The position numbers and the translations under genes are program-made. A stretch of DNA of 64,000 nucleotides, taken from the NCBI RefSeq assembly GCF_002291445.1, contig NZ_CP014137.1, positions 3,410,001 through 3,474,000 of the forward strand, given 5' to 3'. Of the stretch, positions 35,287 through 44,491 are shown in pieces. Under the pieces are notes generated by a model. The model ran no database searches, was not told the origin of the DNA, and saw nothing but the letters and a program-made list of their open reading frames with translations. Every line of letters begins with the position of its first letter. Positions within the stretch are counted from its first letter, which is position 1. Source of the stretch: Brenneria goodwinii (GTDB lineage: Bacteria; Pseudomonadota; Gammaproteobacteria; Enterobacterales; Enterobacteriaceae).

Positions 35287-35976
35287 ATGGAACACAAGGA
35301 AATTCCCGAGGAAGTAGACGTCGACGCAGGCGAGAATAACGCCACGAAGGGCTTGGGCAACCAGGTCTACGACGAGCTAGTGGCCCTGATCCTGTCGCGC
35401 AAACTGCGCCAGGGCGAACAAATCCAGGAACGCGCGCTGGCACTGCGCCTGAACGTTTCTCGCACGCCGCTGCGCGAGGCCATGCACCGCCTCGAAGGCG
35501 AACGCGTGCTTGAGCGCAACTCCAGCAACCGCCTGTTTGTGCGGCTGGTTTCCATCCAGGAAATCATGGAGATCCTGCACGTACGCCGGATGCTCGAAGC
35601 CGATGCAGCCACCCGCGCCACCGGACACATTCCGCAAACGCGTCTGCTTGCCCTGCGCGAGCGCATCGAAGCCCTCACCGCCGCGGCCGACCCCACTCCC
35701 GCAGACTTCTACGAGGTGGATACCTCGCTGCACGAGCTCATCCTCGAATATTGCGAAAACACCCTGCTCGCCAGCATCATCGCGGATCTGCGCCTGAAAA
35801 CCCGCATGTTCTCCCCCAAACATCTGGAAAAGGCGCGCGGCCCTGCCGTCTGCGAGGAGCATCTGGCTATCGTCGACGCCCTTATCCGGAGCGACTCAGC
35901 CGCCGCGGCAGCGGAAACTATTCGTCACATCAATAACATACGGCAGTCCATCATCGACAAGCTGTCTGCCGTGTAA
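35287..35976 (+). CDS. GntR-family regulator, FadR/FCD subfamily
   Basis: The 229-aa protein has a winged helix (about residues 25-90, with ERALALRLNVSRTPLREAMHRLE) and an all-helical FCD domain. Potential metal ligands of the FCD pocket are Asp and His in EVDTSLHELI, His in EEHLAIVDAL and His in ETIRHINN. FCD pockets usually bind small carboxylates such as amino or hydroxy acids. It is divergent from the 15-gene cluster and is its likely repressor, with the cluster substrate or a product as effector. Confidence 0.88.
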   Translation: MEHKEIPEEVDVDAGENNATKGLGNQVYDELVALILSRKLRQGEQIQERALALRLNVSRTPLREAMHRLEGERVLERNSSNRLFVRLVSIQEIMEILHVRRMLEADAATRATGHIPQTRLLALRERIEALTAAADPTPADFYEVDTSLHELILEYCENTLLASIIADLRLKTRMFSPKHLEKARGPAVCEEHLAIVDALIRSDSAAAAAETIRHINNIRQSIIDKLSAV

Positions 35977-36448
35977 ACCAGATCGGCGTCCCCCGCCCCG
36001 GGCCGCCGCCGCACTCACCGATACAGTCTCCGGACAAAAAACTGCCTTTTTCCACCCGCCGCCCATCGTGGAAAACCACCTCTATGCGCCAGCTTGGTTC
36101 AGGGGTGTCATATCGTGGTGCATCTTTTGCACCCGGAGGAGGAAATACCCGCCTCAGACAATGTGACTTTTTATCCCTCTAGACGATAAACCGGAGCAAG
36201 CCCAGCTTGGTTTTTTCCCGATCCGGTATGCTCTACGCTGTCTTTCGACGTAAAACGCCGTAGCTCAAGGTCGGTGAGGGGCACTGTGTATAGATCCGAA
36301 GAAGAATTGATATCCGATACACATCACCATGCACATTAATGTATAGATTTGGGTAGAACGTAGTAGACGTTGAGATAATCAGGATTTGAGGAACGGCTTG
36401 TAATTACTGGGTTTAGTTGACTTTACTAGACTTGGGGATAAGTGTGTT
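35977..36448. other. Gene-free junction between the GC-rich cluster and tRNA-Gly
   Basis: No convincing ORF is seen in 472 bases. An 11-base direct repeat CCAGCTTGGTT occurs twice, near 36090 and 36205. Base composition shifts from GC-rich at the regulator end to AT-rich near the tRNA. This could be the scar of an island boundary; no integrase or tRNA-fragment repeat was found in it. Confidence 0.35.
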
Positions 36449-36522
36449 TGGAGCGAGTGAAGGGAATCGAACCCTCGTATAGAGCTTGGGAAGCTCTCGT
36501 TCTACCATTGAACTACACTCGC
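36449..36522 (-). tRNA. glyU: tRNA-Gly (anticodon CCC)
   Basis: The minus strand folds into a full cloverleaf of 74 bases including an encoded CCA. The acceptor stem is GCGAGTG/CACTCGC. The anticodon stem AGAGC/GCTCT encloses TTCCCAA, so the anticodon is CCC; the T-arm has GGTTCGATTCC. It matches E. coli glyU almost base for base apart from the acceptor stem. The 3' end faces the GC-rich cluster to the left. Confidence 0.95.
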
Positions 36523-36833
36523 GGGGAAAGCGCGCTTGGCATTATAGCGCTATCCTGTTGCCGGGCAAGCAAAAATCCTGACAAGACGTTCAGCTTTTAA
36601 CCAATCGCAGAGACACGGACTTAAAAAGCGTCTTTGGGTTTATTGCCGCTATATCGGCGTTATCGCCCGTACCCGGCGAAAGCGGCAGGCATATAGGATC
36701 TTCTTTACGCAAAATCCGCGTTAGGCTGCGCGCTAGTCCCTTTTTTATTATCCTTGGATAGTTGAAAAACGGATGAGAAAACAGGTAATTGTAACTGACT
36801 GGATTTTCTTACTTTATTTTATGGCAGGATGAA
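36523..36833. other. Intergenic region before the Ppx/GppA-like gene
   Basis: These 311 bases between tRNA-Gly and the divergent Ppx/GppA-like gene should hold the promoters of both. No ORF is supported. The half next to the gene is AT-rich. Confidence 0.4.
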
Positions 36834-37847
36834 ATGAAAAAACGCTTAATCGGTATCGTCGGGCTGGTGTTGCTCACCAGCGCTTTTTCGGCAGCAGCCA
36901 GCAATTGTATTGAAACGCGAGCCGGCATTGATATGGGCTCGGGCAGCACCAAGATCCAGGTGGCTCAGGTGGATATTTGCCGGCAGATTCTGGGAAAAAT
37001 GTTGTATGAAGATCAACGGCCGATTGCCTTTAACGCCGATCTGTCCAAATCTGCCGATAACCAACTCAGCACAGCGATCCAGCAACAAGGGCTTGCGGCG
37101 CTGAATGAGCTGGTGACGAAGGCAAGGACGTTCCATCCACAGCGCATCAGCGGCGTGGCGACGGCGGTATTCCGTTCTGCCGCCAACGGCCAACAGGTCA
37201 TTGATTACTTTAACCAGCAAGCGAATATAACGCTTAAAATCATTTCGCAGCAACAGGAAGCCGAACTGGGTTTTCTGTCGGCGAAAGCGGCGCTGCGTGA
37301 TGAGTCCCTCAACAATAACGACCTGTTGGTTTGGGATATTGGCGGCGGTTCAATGCAAATGACCGCCTTACGTCAGCAAAACGGACAAACGGTTACCGAT
37401 ACCTATCAGGGTAAACTGGCTTCGGTCACGCTAAAAGATTTCATCACCGGCGTACTGCAAAATAAAGATTACACCGCAGACAGCACGCCCAATCCCATCG
37501 GCTCGCTGCGCAACACCGTACTGCGCTACGTGAGTTTTTATGCGCGTACCCATGTTAGCCCGCAGATCAAAGAAGATGTGAAAACCCGCCGCGTAATTGG
37601 TATTGGCGGCGTGCATGGTTTTTCCATCAAGGCGCAGATAAAACCGGCGGCCAACACCTATACGCTGGCCGAGCTGGATCGCATATCAAAAAATCAGGTC
37701 TGGAAAGGAGATTCGGAACTGGTCGGGGATTACCGCAATACCGACGTCAGCAACCTGTTGCTGGTGGAAGGATTCATGCAGGCGCTGGGGATCTCTCAGG
37801 TGACTATCGTCAAGGCCAATCTCATCCAGGGCATATTGCTGCAATAA
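36834..37847 (+). CDS. Secreted Ppx/GppA-family phosphatase-like protein
   Basis: The 337-aa protein has a clear signal peptide (residues 1 to about 22, cleavage near SAAAS), followed by the ASKHA phosphate-binding motif GIDMGSGSTKIQV. Further family marks are ISGVATAVFRSA, a QEAELGF segment and LLVWDIGGGSMQMT (phosphate 2). Ppx/GppA enzymes hydrolyse polyphosphate or pppGpp and are cytoplasmic; this one lacks their C-terminal HD-like domain and seems exported. Two Cys in the mature N-terminus (NC and DIC) could form a disulfide, which fits the periplasm. A bidirectional terminator separates it from lysS. Confidence 0.8.
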   Translation: MKKRLIGIVGLVLLTSAFSAAASNCIETRAGIDMGSGSTKIQVAQVDICRQILGKMLYEDQRPIAFNADLSKSADNQLSTAIQQQGLAALNELVTKARTFHPQRISGVATAVFRSAANGQQVIDYFNQQANITLKIISQQQEAELGFLSAKAALRDESLNNNDLLVWDIGGGSMQMTALRQQNGQTVTDTYQGKLASVTLKDFITGVLQNKDYTADSTPNPIGSLRNTVLRYVSFYARTHVSPQIKEDVKTRRVIGIGGVHGFSIKAQIKPAANTYTLAELDRISKNQVWKGDSELVGDYRNTDVSNLLLVEGFMQALGISQVTIVKANLIQGILLQ

Positions 37848-37885
37848 TCAGGCGGATTCATTCACCGCTCTGCAATTTACTGACT

Positions 37886-37916
37886 AAAACGGCGCCGTCA
37901 TTCGGCGCCGTTTTTT
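37886..37916. terminator. Bidirectional terminator between the Ppx-like gene and lysS
   Basis: AAAACGGCGCCG (37886-37897) pairs perfectly with CGGCGCCGTTTT (37903-37914) and is flanked by A- and T-tracts. It should stop transcription from both converging genes. Confidence 0.9.
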
Positions 37917-37942
37917 ACTACATCAGTTCGCCGTCGGCGAGA

Positions 37943-39460
37943 TTATTTCTGCGGGCGCATCGCCGGGAACAGAATAACGTCGCGGATGGTATGGCTGTTG
38001 GTAAACAGCATAATCATACGGTCGATACCGATGCCCAGACCGGCGGTTGGCGGTAAACCGTGTTCCAGCGCGGTCACGTAGTCTTCATCGTAGAACATCG
38101 CTTCATCATCGCCCGCGTCTTTGGCGCTCACCTGCTGCGCGAAACGCTCGGCCTGATCTTCCGCGTCATTCAGCTCGGAGAAGCCGTTGCCGATTTCACG
38201 GCCGCCGATGAAGAATTCAAAGCGATCGGTGATTTCCGGATTCAGATCGTTGCGGCGCGCCAGCGGCGAGACTTCCGCCGGGTATTCGGTAATGAAGGTC
38301 GGCTGAATCAGATTGCTTTCCGCCGTTTCTTCAAAGATCTCGGTAACGATGCGGCCCAGGCCCCAGCTTTTCTCGATCTTGATGCCCAGAGACTGCGCAA
38401 TGGCGGTGGCTTTATCCAGATCGTCCAAATCGGCGACGTCGGTTTCCGGACGATATTTGCAGATCGCTTCGCGCATGGTCAGCTTCTCAAACGGCTTGCC
38501 GAAGTCGAAAGTCTGATCGCCATATTCGATCGTCGTGGTGCCCAATACATCCTGAGTCAGCGTACGGAACAGGTTTTCCGTCAGTACAATCAGGTCTTTA
38601 TAATCGGCATACGCCATATAAAGTTCCATCATGGTGAATTCGGGGTTATGACGCGGGGAGATGCCCTCATTGCGGAAGTTGCGGTTAATTTCGAATACGC
38701 GTTCGAAGCCGCCCACCACCAGACGTTTCAGATACAGTTCCGGTGCGATACGCAGATACATATCGATATCCAGCGCATTGTGATGGGTGACGAACGGACG
38801 CGCCGCCGCGCCGCCGGGGATCACCTGCATCATCGGCGTTTCCACTTCCATAAAACCGTGATCGACCATAAAGCGGCGGATCGCCGCCATCACCTGGGAA
38901 CGGATACGGAAAGTATGGCGGGATTCCTCATTGGCGATCAGGTCCAGATAGCGCTGACGATAGCGGGTTTCCTGATCGGCCAGGCCGTGGAATTTATCCG
39001 GCAGCGGACGCAGCGCCTTGGTCAACAAACGCAGTTCGGTACAGTGTACGGAAAGCTCGCCGGTTTTGGTTTTGAATAGCTTGCCGCGCGCGCCGAGAAT
39101 GTCGCCCAAATCCCACTTTTTGAACTGCTCGTTGTAAATGCCTTCCGCCAAATCATCGCGGGATACGTACAGTTGAATGCGTCCGCCAACGTCCTGCAAC
39201 GTGACGAAAGAGGCTTTACCCATGATACGGCGCGTCATCATGCGGCCGGCGACGGTGACTTCGATATCCAGCGCTTCCAGCTCTTCATTCTCTTTGCCGT
39301 CGTATTCGGCATGCAGAACATCGGACGTACTGTTACGGCGGAAATCATTCGGAAACGCGATGCCATGTTCACGCAGCGCAGCCAGCTTCTCACGACGCGA
39401 TTTCAGTTCGTTATTAAGTTCCTGCGCCTGATCGGCACCCTGTGATTGTGATTCAGCCAT
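37943..39460 (-). CDS. lysS: Lysyl-tRNA synthetase
   Basis: This class II synthetase charges tRNA-Lys. It is 505 aa, the length of E. coli LysS. An N-terminal OB-fold anticodon-binding domain (about 60-150) precedes the catalytic core. Motif 2 is FRNEGISPRHNPEFTMMELY and motif 3 is GLGIGIDRMIM. It begins nine bases after the prfB stop, the same operon as in E. coli, and ends at a strong terminator. Confidence 0.98.
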   Translation of the reverse strand: MAESQSQGADQAQELNNELKSRREKLAALREHGIAFPNDFRRNSTSDVLHAEYDGKENEELEALDIEVTVAGRMMTRRIMGKASFVTLQDVGGRIQLYVSRDDLAEGIYNEQFKKWDLGDILGARGKLFKTKTGELSVHCTELRLLTKALRPLPDKFHGLADQETRYRQRYLDLIANEESRHTFRIRSQVMAAIRRFMVDHGFMEVETPMMQVIPGGAAARPFVTHHNALDIDMYLRIAPELYLKRLVVGGFERVFEINRNFRNEGISPRHNPEFTMMELYMAYADYKDLIVLTENLFRTLTQDVLGTTTIEYGDQTFDFGKPFEKLTMREAICKYRPETDVADLDDLDKATAIAQSLGIKIEKSWGLGRIVTEIFEETAESNLIQPTFITEYPAEVSPLARRNDLNPEITDRFEFFIGGREIGNGFSELNDAEDQAERFAQQVSAKDAGDDEAMFYDEDYVTALEHGLPPTAGLGIGIDRMIMLFTNSHTIRDVILFPAMRPQK

Positions 39461-39469
39461 GAGAATTCC

Positions 39470-40568
39470 TTATAACCCCGCTTTTAAACTTGCTTCAATA
39501 AATTTATCCAGATCGCCATCCAGCACCGACTGGGTATTGCGCGTTTCGACTCCGGTACGTAAATCTTTGATGCGTGAATCATCCAGTACGTAGGAGCGAA
39601 TCTGGCTTCCCCAGCCGATATCCGACTTGGTGTCTTCCATCGCCTGTTTCTCAGCATTTTTCTTTTGCATCTCAAACTCGTACAGCTTGGCTTTCAACTG
39701 TTTCATCGCCTGATCTTTGTTTTTATGCTGAGAACGGTCATTCTGACACTGCGTCACAATGTTGGTCGGAATGTGGGTGATACGCACCGCCGATTCCGTA
39801 CGGTTAACGTGCTGACCGCCGGCGCCGGAGGCGCGGTAAACATCAATACGCAGGTCGGCGGGATTGATTTCGATATCAATGTCGTCATCCACTTCGGGAT
39901 AGACGAAAGCGGAGCTGAATGAGGTGTGACGGCGGCCGCCCGAGTCAAACGGACTTTTACGCACCAGGCGATGAACGCCGGTTTCGGTACGCAGCCAGCC
40001 AAACGCGTAGTCGCCCATGATTTTGATGGTGGCGGATTTGATGCCGGCGACTTCGCCGTCGGATTCTTCAATCACTTCGGTTTTAAAGCCTTTGGCTTCC
40101 GCCCAGCGCAGGTACATACGCAACAGCATGCTGGCCCAGTCCTGCGCTTCCGTACCGCCGGACCCCGCCTGGATATCAAGATAACAGTCAGCGCTATCGT
40201 ATTCGCCGGAGAACATGCGGCGAAATTCAAGCAGCTCAAGTTTCTTTTCCAGCGTGTCCAGTTCGGCGCTGGTTTCATTAAAGGTGTCTTCGTCGTCTTC
40301 TTCCACCGCCAGCTCAAGCAGGCCGGCGACATCTTCCAGTCCTTGCGTCATTTGATCGATGGTATCGACGATGGCTTCCAGCGAGGAACGTTCTTTACCC
40401 AGCGTCTGCGCCCGCTCCGGATCGTTCCAGACATCGGGCTGCTCCAGCTCGGCGTTTACTTCTTCGAGGCGTTCTTTCTTGGCATCATAGTCAAAGATAC
40501 CCCCTAAGGACGGCCGTACGTTCAGACAGGTCCTGAATGCGGTTTTTTACCGGATTGATTTCAAACAT
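39470..40568 (-). CDS. prfB: Peptide chain release factor 2 (programmed +1 frameshift)
   Basis: RF2 ends translation at UGA and UAA. A 25-codon first frame (MFEINPVKN... ending at CTT, 40496-40494) runs into an in-frame TGA; skipping T40493 joins it to the long frame and gives 365 aa, as in E. coli. The stop-codon recognition tripeptide SPF and the GGQ motif (GAGGQHVNRT) are intact. The residue before SGAGGQ is Ala, the active natural form, not the K-12 Thr variant. Low RF2 raises frameshifting, so expression is self-regulated. lysS follows. Confidence 0.98.
40490..40505 (-). promoter_or_regulatory. RF2 programmed frameshift site
   Basis: AGGGGG-TAT-CTT-TGA-C reads from 40505 to 40490. The internal Shine-Dalgarno AGGGGG three bases before the slippery CTT and the TGA followed by C are identical to the E. 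coli site. Confidence 0.97.
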
Positions 40569-40669
40569 GATTTTTATGATCTTACGTTAAGTCGTAGATG
40601 ATGGAATAGATTCAAACCGCCTATTCTAACGGATTAAGCGCCGGGTTTATATACCCCGCATCCATTCCC

Positions 40670-42418
40670 CTATAGCGGCCATAAATGCTGGATCAGGAGT
40701 TGCACCGAACGCCTGCCGCGATACTCATTCACATCCAGCTTGTACGCCAGCTCCGCCTCCCGCACGCTGCTGTCGGGCCACAGCAGCGTATCCACATTAA
40801 ACGCGATGCCATCCAGCAGCGGGCCGCCGTTTACTGGTTCCACCATCACTTTCAGGTGGCGCTCTCCCACCAGTTTCTGTTGCAGAATACGGAAACGTCC
40901 GTCAAATGTCGGCTCAGGAAAAGACTGCCCCCACGGCCCCGCATCGCGCAGCATTTCCGCCGTGGACAGGCACAAATCGGGTAGCGCCAGTTCGCCGTCC
41001 GACCAGATAATCCCTTCCAGTTGGGACGCGTCCAGCCACTCGCCCACCAGTTCGCCAAAACGCAAGCGAAACTCATCAAACTGACTCTCCACCAGTGAAA
41101 GGCCCGCCGCCATGGCATGCCCGCCGAATTTCAGCATCAACCCCGGATACAGCGTATCCAGCCGCTCCAGCGCGTCGCGCAGATGCAATCCGGCAATCGA
41201 CCGCCCGGATCCTTTCAGGATACCGTCGCCCGCAGGGGCAAAAGCGATCACCGGACGATGAAACCGCTCCTTAATCCGCGACGCCAGAATGCCCACCACG
41301 CCCTGATGCCATTCCGGGTGGTACATCGCCAGCCCATAGGGCAATTCAGCACGGCTGTGCTCCAACGATTCGCACAGACGCAGCGCTTCAACCTGCATTC
41401 CCTGCTCAATTTCACGGCGCGTTTGGTTCAGGGCATCCAGATCGTTCGCCAGCATACGCGCCTGCGTAATGTCGTCACTCAGCAGCAACGCCACGCCAAT
41501 CGACATATCGTCAAGCCGTCCGGCGGCGTTCAGTCGCGGCCCAAGCGCGAAACCGAGATCGCTGGCGACCAGTTGGCCCGCATCGCGATTAGCCACTTCC
41601 AGCAGCGCGCGGATGCCGGGACGACACTTTCCGGCCCGAATACGGTTCAGCCCCTGCGCCACCAGAATGCGATTATTGGCGTCCAGCGGCACCACATCCG
41701 CCACCGTGCCCAACGCCACCAGATCCAGCAATTCGGCCAGATTGGGTTCGGTCAGCATATTTTGACTAAACCAGCCGCTTTCACGCAGCCGCGCCCGCAG
41801 CGCCATCATCAGGTAAAAGGCCACGCCAACTCCCGCCAGCGCTTTCGACGGGAAAGCGCAGTCGCGCAGGTTGGGATTAATCATGGCATCGGCGACGGGC
41901 AGCGTTTCTCCCGGCAGATGGTGGTCGGTAACCAGTACGGCAATACCGCGCCGGTGCGCTTCGTCCACGCCATCGAGAGAGGAAATACCGTTATCCACCG
42001 TGATGATGACCTCCGCCCCTAGCGCAGCCGCCTGCGCCACGACCTCCGGACTTAGCCCGTAGCCGTCATCAAAGCGGTTCGGCACCAAATACTTGACGTT
42101 GACGCCGCCCATACTGCGCAGCGCCAGCACCGTCAGCGCGGTACTGGTTGCGCCATCGGCGTCAAAATCGCCGACAATAACGATACGCCGCCGGTCCGCC
42201 AGCGCCTGTTGCAGAAAATCAACCGCTCGCTCAATACCATTCAGCAGCCGATAATCCAGTAAGCCGCGCAGGCTACGCTCCAGTTCCCGAGCGCCTTTAA
42301 TGCCGCGTTGCGCATACAGACGACGCAACAGCGGCGGCATGGTCATCGGTAAATCAATATCTTCCGCCAGAGGACGCCGGCGGAGTTGAGTTATCAATTC
42401 CACGGCGTTATCAACCAC
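40670..42418 (-). CDS. recJ: Single-stranded-DNA-specific exonuclease RecJ
   Basis: The 5'-3' exonuclease of the RecF pathway and mismatch repair belongs to the DHH family. Motifs are GDFDADGATST, TVDNGIS, VTDHHLPG and the DHHA1 element FGGHAMAAGL. The frame opens with GTG at 42418 overlapping the dsbC stop by eight bases. A second GTG at 42403 aligns with the E. coli N-terminus, so the protein may be 577 rather than 582 aa. It lies in the E. coli order xerD-dsbC-recJ-prfB. Confidence 0.96.
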   Translation of the reverse strand: MVDNAVELITQLRRRPLAEDIDLPMTMPPLLRRLYAQRGIKGARELERSLRGLLDYRLLNGIERAVDFLQQALADRRRIVIVGDFDADGATSTALTVLALRSMGGVNVKYLVPNRFDDGYGLSPEVVAQAAALGAEVIITVDNGISSLDGVDEAHRRGIAVLVTDHHLPGETLPVADAMINPNLRDCAFPSKALAGVGVAFYLMMALRARLRESGWFSQNMLTEPNLAELLDLVALGTVADVVPLDANNRILVAQGLNRIRAGKCRPGIRALLEVANRDAGQLVASDLGFALGPRLNAAGRLDDMSIGVALLLSDDITQARMLANDLDALNQTRREIEQGMQVEALRLCESLEHSRAELPYGLAMYHPEWHQGVVGILASRIKERFHRPVIAFAPAGDGILKGSGRSIAGLHLRDALERLDTLYPGLMLKFGGHAMAAGLSLVESQFDEFRLRFGELVGEWLDASQLEGIIWSDGELALPDLCLSTAEMLRDAGPWGQSFPEPTFDGRFRILQQKLVGERHLKVMVEPVNGGPLLDGIAFNVDTLLWPDSSVREAELAYKLDVNEYRGRRSVQLLIQHLWPL

Positions 42419-43127
42419 CCGTCTTCATCGACGCCTTATGCGCATTCAACATCGCCAACATCTCTTTCGGCTCCTGATAGCCAGGCACCACCATGCCATC
42501 TTCCAACACAATCGCCGGAGTTCCTTTAACGCCGAACTGAATGCCAAGCTGGTAATGCGCATCAATGTTGGTTTTGCAGGTTGCCGGTGATATTTCATCC
42601 CCTTTCATGGCGTCATCAAACGCCTTGTTACGGTTGGCGACGCACCAGATGGACTGCATATCCTTCTCGGTCCGAGAATTCGTGCCCTGACGCGGGAATG
42701 CCAGATAGCGCACGGTAATGCCCAACGCGTTGTAATCTTTCATCTGCTCATGCAGCTTCTGGCAATAACCGCAGGTGATATCGGTAAACACGGTTATCAC
42801 GTATTTTTCCTGCGCGGCTTTATAGACGATCATCTGATCCTGCAACGCGTCCATTTTTCCTTTCAGGATCTGATTCGTCACGTTCACCGGCACGTTGCCG
42901 CTAATGTCGTATAACGGCCCCTGGATAAGATGCTTGCCGTCCTCGCTGATATAAAATACGCCGCTATCCGTCAGCACGGTTTTCATACCGGCCAGCGGCG
43001 CGGGTTGAACCTCGGCATCCTGCATTCCCAGGCGGGCCATCGTTTGTTTGATCGCCGCATCATCGGCATGGGCAAAACCTGCCGCCGTTGCCGCCAATAG
43101 AGAAAGCAGTAGTAACCCTTTTTTCAT
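42411..43127 (-). CDS. dsbC: Thiol:disulfide interchange protein DsbC
   Basis: This periplasmic disulfide isomerase is 238 aa. A signal peptide (residues 1-20, ending AHA) precedes the N-terminal dimerisation domain and a thioredoxin-fold domain with the active site CGYC in FTDITCGYCQKL. The second, structural cysteine pair is in SIWCVAN and SPATC. The ATG at 43127, with AGGA upstream, is chosen over the longer frame to 43202. It lies between xerD and recJ as in E. coli. Confidence 0.97.
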   Translation of the reverse strand: MKKGLLLLSLLAATAAGFAHADDAAIKQTMARLGMQDAEVQPAPLAGMKTVLTDSGVFYISEDGKHLIQGPLYDISGNVPVNVTNQILKGKMDALQDQMIVYKAAQEKYVITVFTDITCGYCQKLHEQMKDYNALGITVRYLAFPRQGTNSRTEKDMQSIWCVANRNKAFDDAMKGDEISPATCKTNIDAHYQLGIQFGVKGTPAIVLEDGMVVPGYQEPKEMLAMLNAHKASMKTGG

Positions 43128-43210
43128 TTCATCAATCCTGTTTCGATAAATACGCCGTGATAATCCGCGATGACCGGCGACTTGCCGTCTGCCGTTTATC
43201 AATCAATTCG

Positions 43211-44110
43211 TTACGCCCGTGGGTGATGACGCTGATGGAGCTGTTTCAGCCGTTCTGTCGCCACATGGGTGTAAATCTGCGTGGTGGAAAGATCGCTGTG
43301 CCCCAGTAACATCTGCACGACGCGTAAGTCCGCGCCGTGATTCAATAAATGAGTGGCAAATGCGTGACGCAGCACGTGCGGAGACAATTTTTCGCTATCG
43401 ATCGACGCCAGAATCGCATAGTGCTTGATGCGATGCCAGAAAGTCTGACGCGTCATCTGTTGCGCCCGGCTGCTGGGGAACAATACATCCAGCGTTTGCC
43501 CATTGAGCAACCACGGCCGTCCGTATTCCAGATACTGTTCGATCCAATACACGGCTTCTTCGCCCAGCGGCACCAGACGTTCCTTATTTCCTTTCCCGAT
43601 CACCCGCACCACGCCCTGCCGCAGGCTGACGTCGCTAAGCGTCAGCCCCACCAGTTCAGAGACGCGCAGCCCGGTGGCATACAATACCTCAAGCATGGCT
43701 TTATCGCGCAATTCCAGCGGTTGATCAACGCTGGGCGCGTTAAGCAACGCATCGACCTGGGCTTCGCTCAAATCTTTCGGTAAACGCTGCGGCAACTTCG
43801 GGGACGACAATATGGCGCTGGGATCGTCGCTGCGGATCTTTTCCCGGTAAAGATACTGGAACAAGCGGCGCATGGCACTCAGTAAACGCGCCGAGCTGGT
43901 CGCCTTGTAACCGCCCTCAATGCGCTCAGCCAGAAAAGATTGCAGCTCGACGGCCTGCGCCCGCAGCAGATCGCCATCGTGGTGCGCCAGCCACTCGGCC
44001 AGAGTACGTAAATCCAGCCGGTAAGAGGCCAGCGTATTTTCCGCCAGATTGCGCTCCAGCCACAGTGCATCCAGAAACTGCTCGATAAATGCCTGATCCT
44101 GCGCGTGCAT
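43211..44110 (-). CDS. xerD: Site-specific tyrosine recombinase XerD
   Basis: XerD acts with XerC at dif to resolve chromosome dimers. The 299-aa protein has a SAM-like N-terminal core-binding domain and a catalytic domain. Its R-H-R-H-Y set is visible as Arg in ATGLRVSEL, HxxR in SPHVLRHAFATH, His in LLGHSDL and Tyr in TTQIYTHV. The ATG at 44110 follows AAGGGGAT; the frame upstream to 44239 is not conserved. Confidence 0.97.
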   Translation of the reverse strand: MHAQDQAFIEQFLDALWLERNLAENTLASYRLDLRTLAEWLAHHDGDLLRAQAVELQSFLAERIEGGYKATSSARLLSAMRRLFQYLYREKIRSDDPSAILSSPKLPQRLPKDLSEAQVDALLNAPSVDQPLELRDKAMLEVLYATGLRVSELVGLTLSDVSLRQGVVRVIGKGNKERLVPLGEEAVYWIEQYLEYGRPWLLNGQTLDVLFPSSRAQQMTRQTFWHRIKHYAILASIDSEKLSPHVLRHAFATHLLNHGADLRVVQMLLGHSDLSTTQIYTHVATERLKQLHQRHHPRA

Positions 44111-44491
44111 CGCGGTATCCCCTTTCACATGAGCTCCTATTATGCCTGAGCGACTCGTTAACCGGCTAATGGTCATTACATCCGCCGTCTTGCAAATGAC
44201 AGGGGTATTGAATATCAATTTGCTGCCATATTGCTGCAAATTGAAAGATGATGGGGATAATAATCGCAGAAATTGTCAGATCTCACATATTCCGTCATTC
44301 TTCACCTCGTCATAACATTCTCCGGTATAAACATCATACGATAAGATTATATTTTACATATGCCGTATATGCCGGAATAGCCTCCAGACGCGGGTTTTCT
44401 CCGTGTCATCCCCCCTACGGAATCTCCGTTGAAAAGCACTTTTCTCTATGCATAGAATAGTCGTTCGTGTTGTTAAAAAAGTTGAATCACC

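Noticed and set aside
35977..36448. Integrase remnant or attachment-site repeat next to tRNA-Gly
   Set aside because: No recombinase motif and no copy of the tRNA 3' end could be found in this stretch.
38060..39079. Plus-strand ORF of 339 codons opposite lysS
   Set aside because: Antisense to a universally conserved gene; no motif and no ribosome binding site.
41117..42022. Plus-strand ORF of 301 codons opposite recJ
   Set aside because: Shadow of recJ; Gln/Arg/His-rich translation of no known family.
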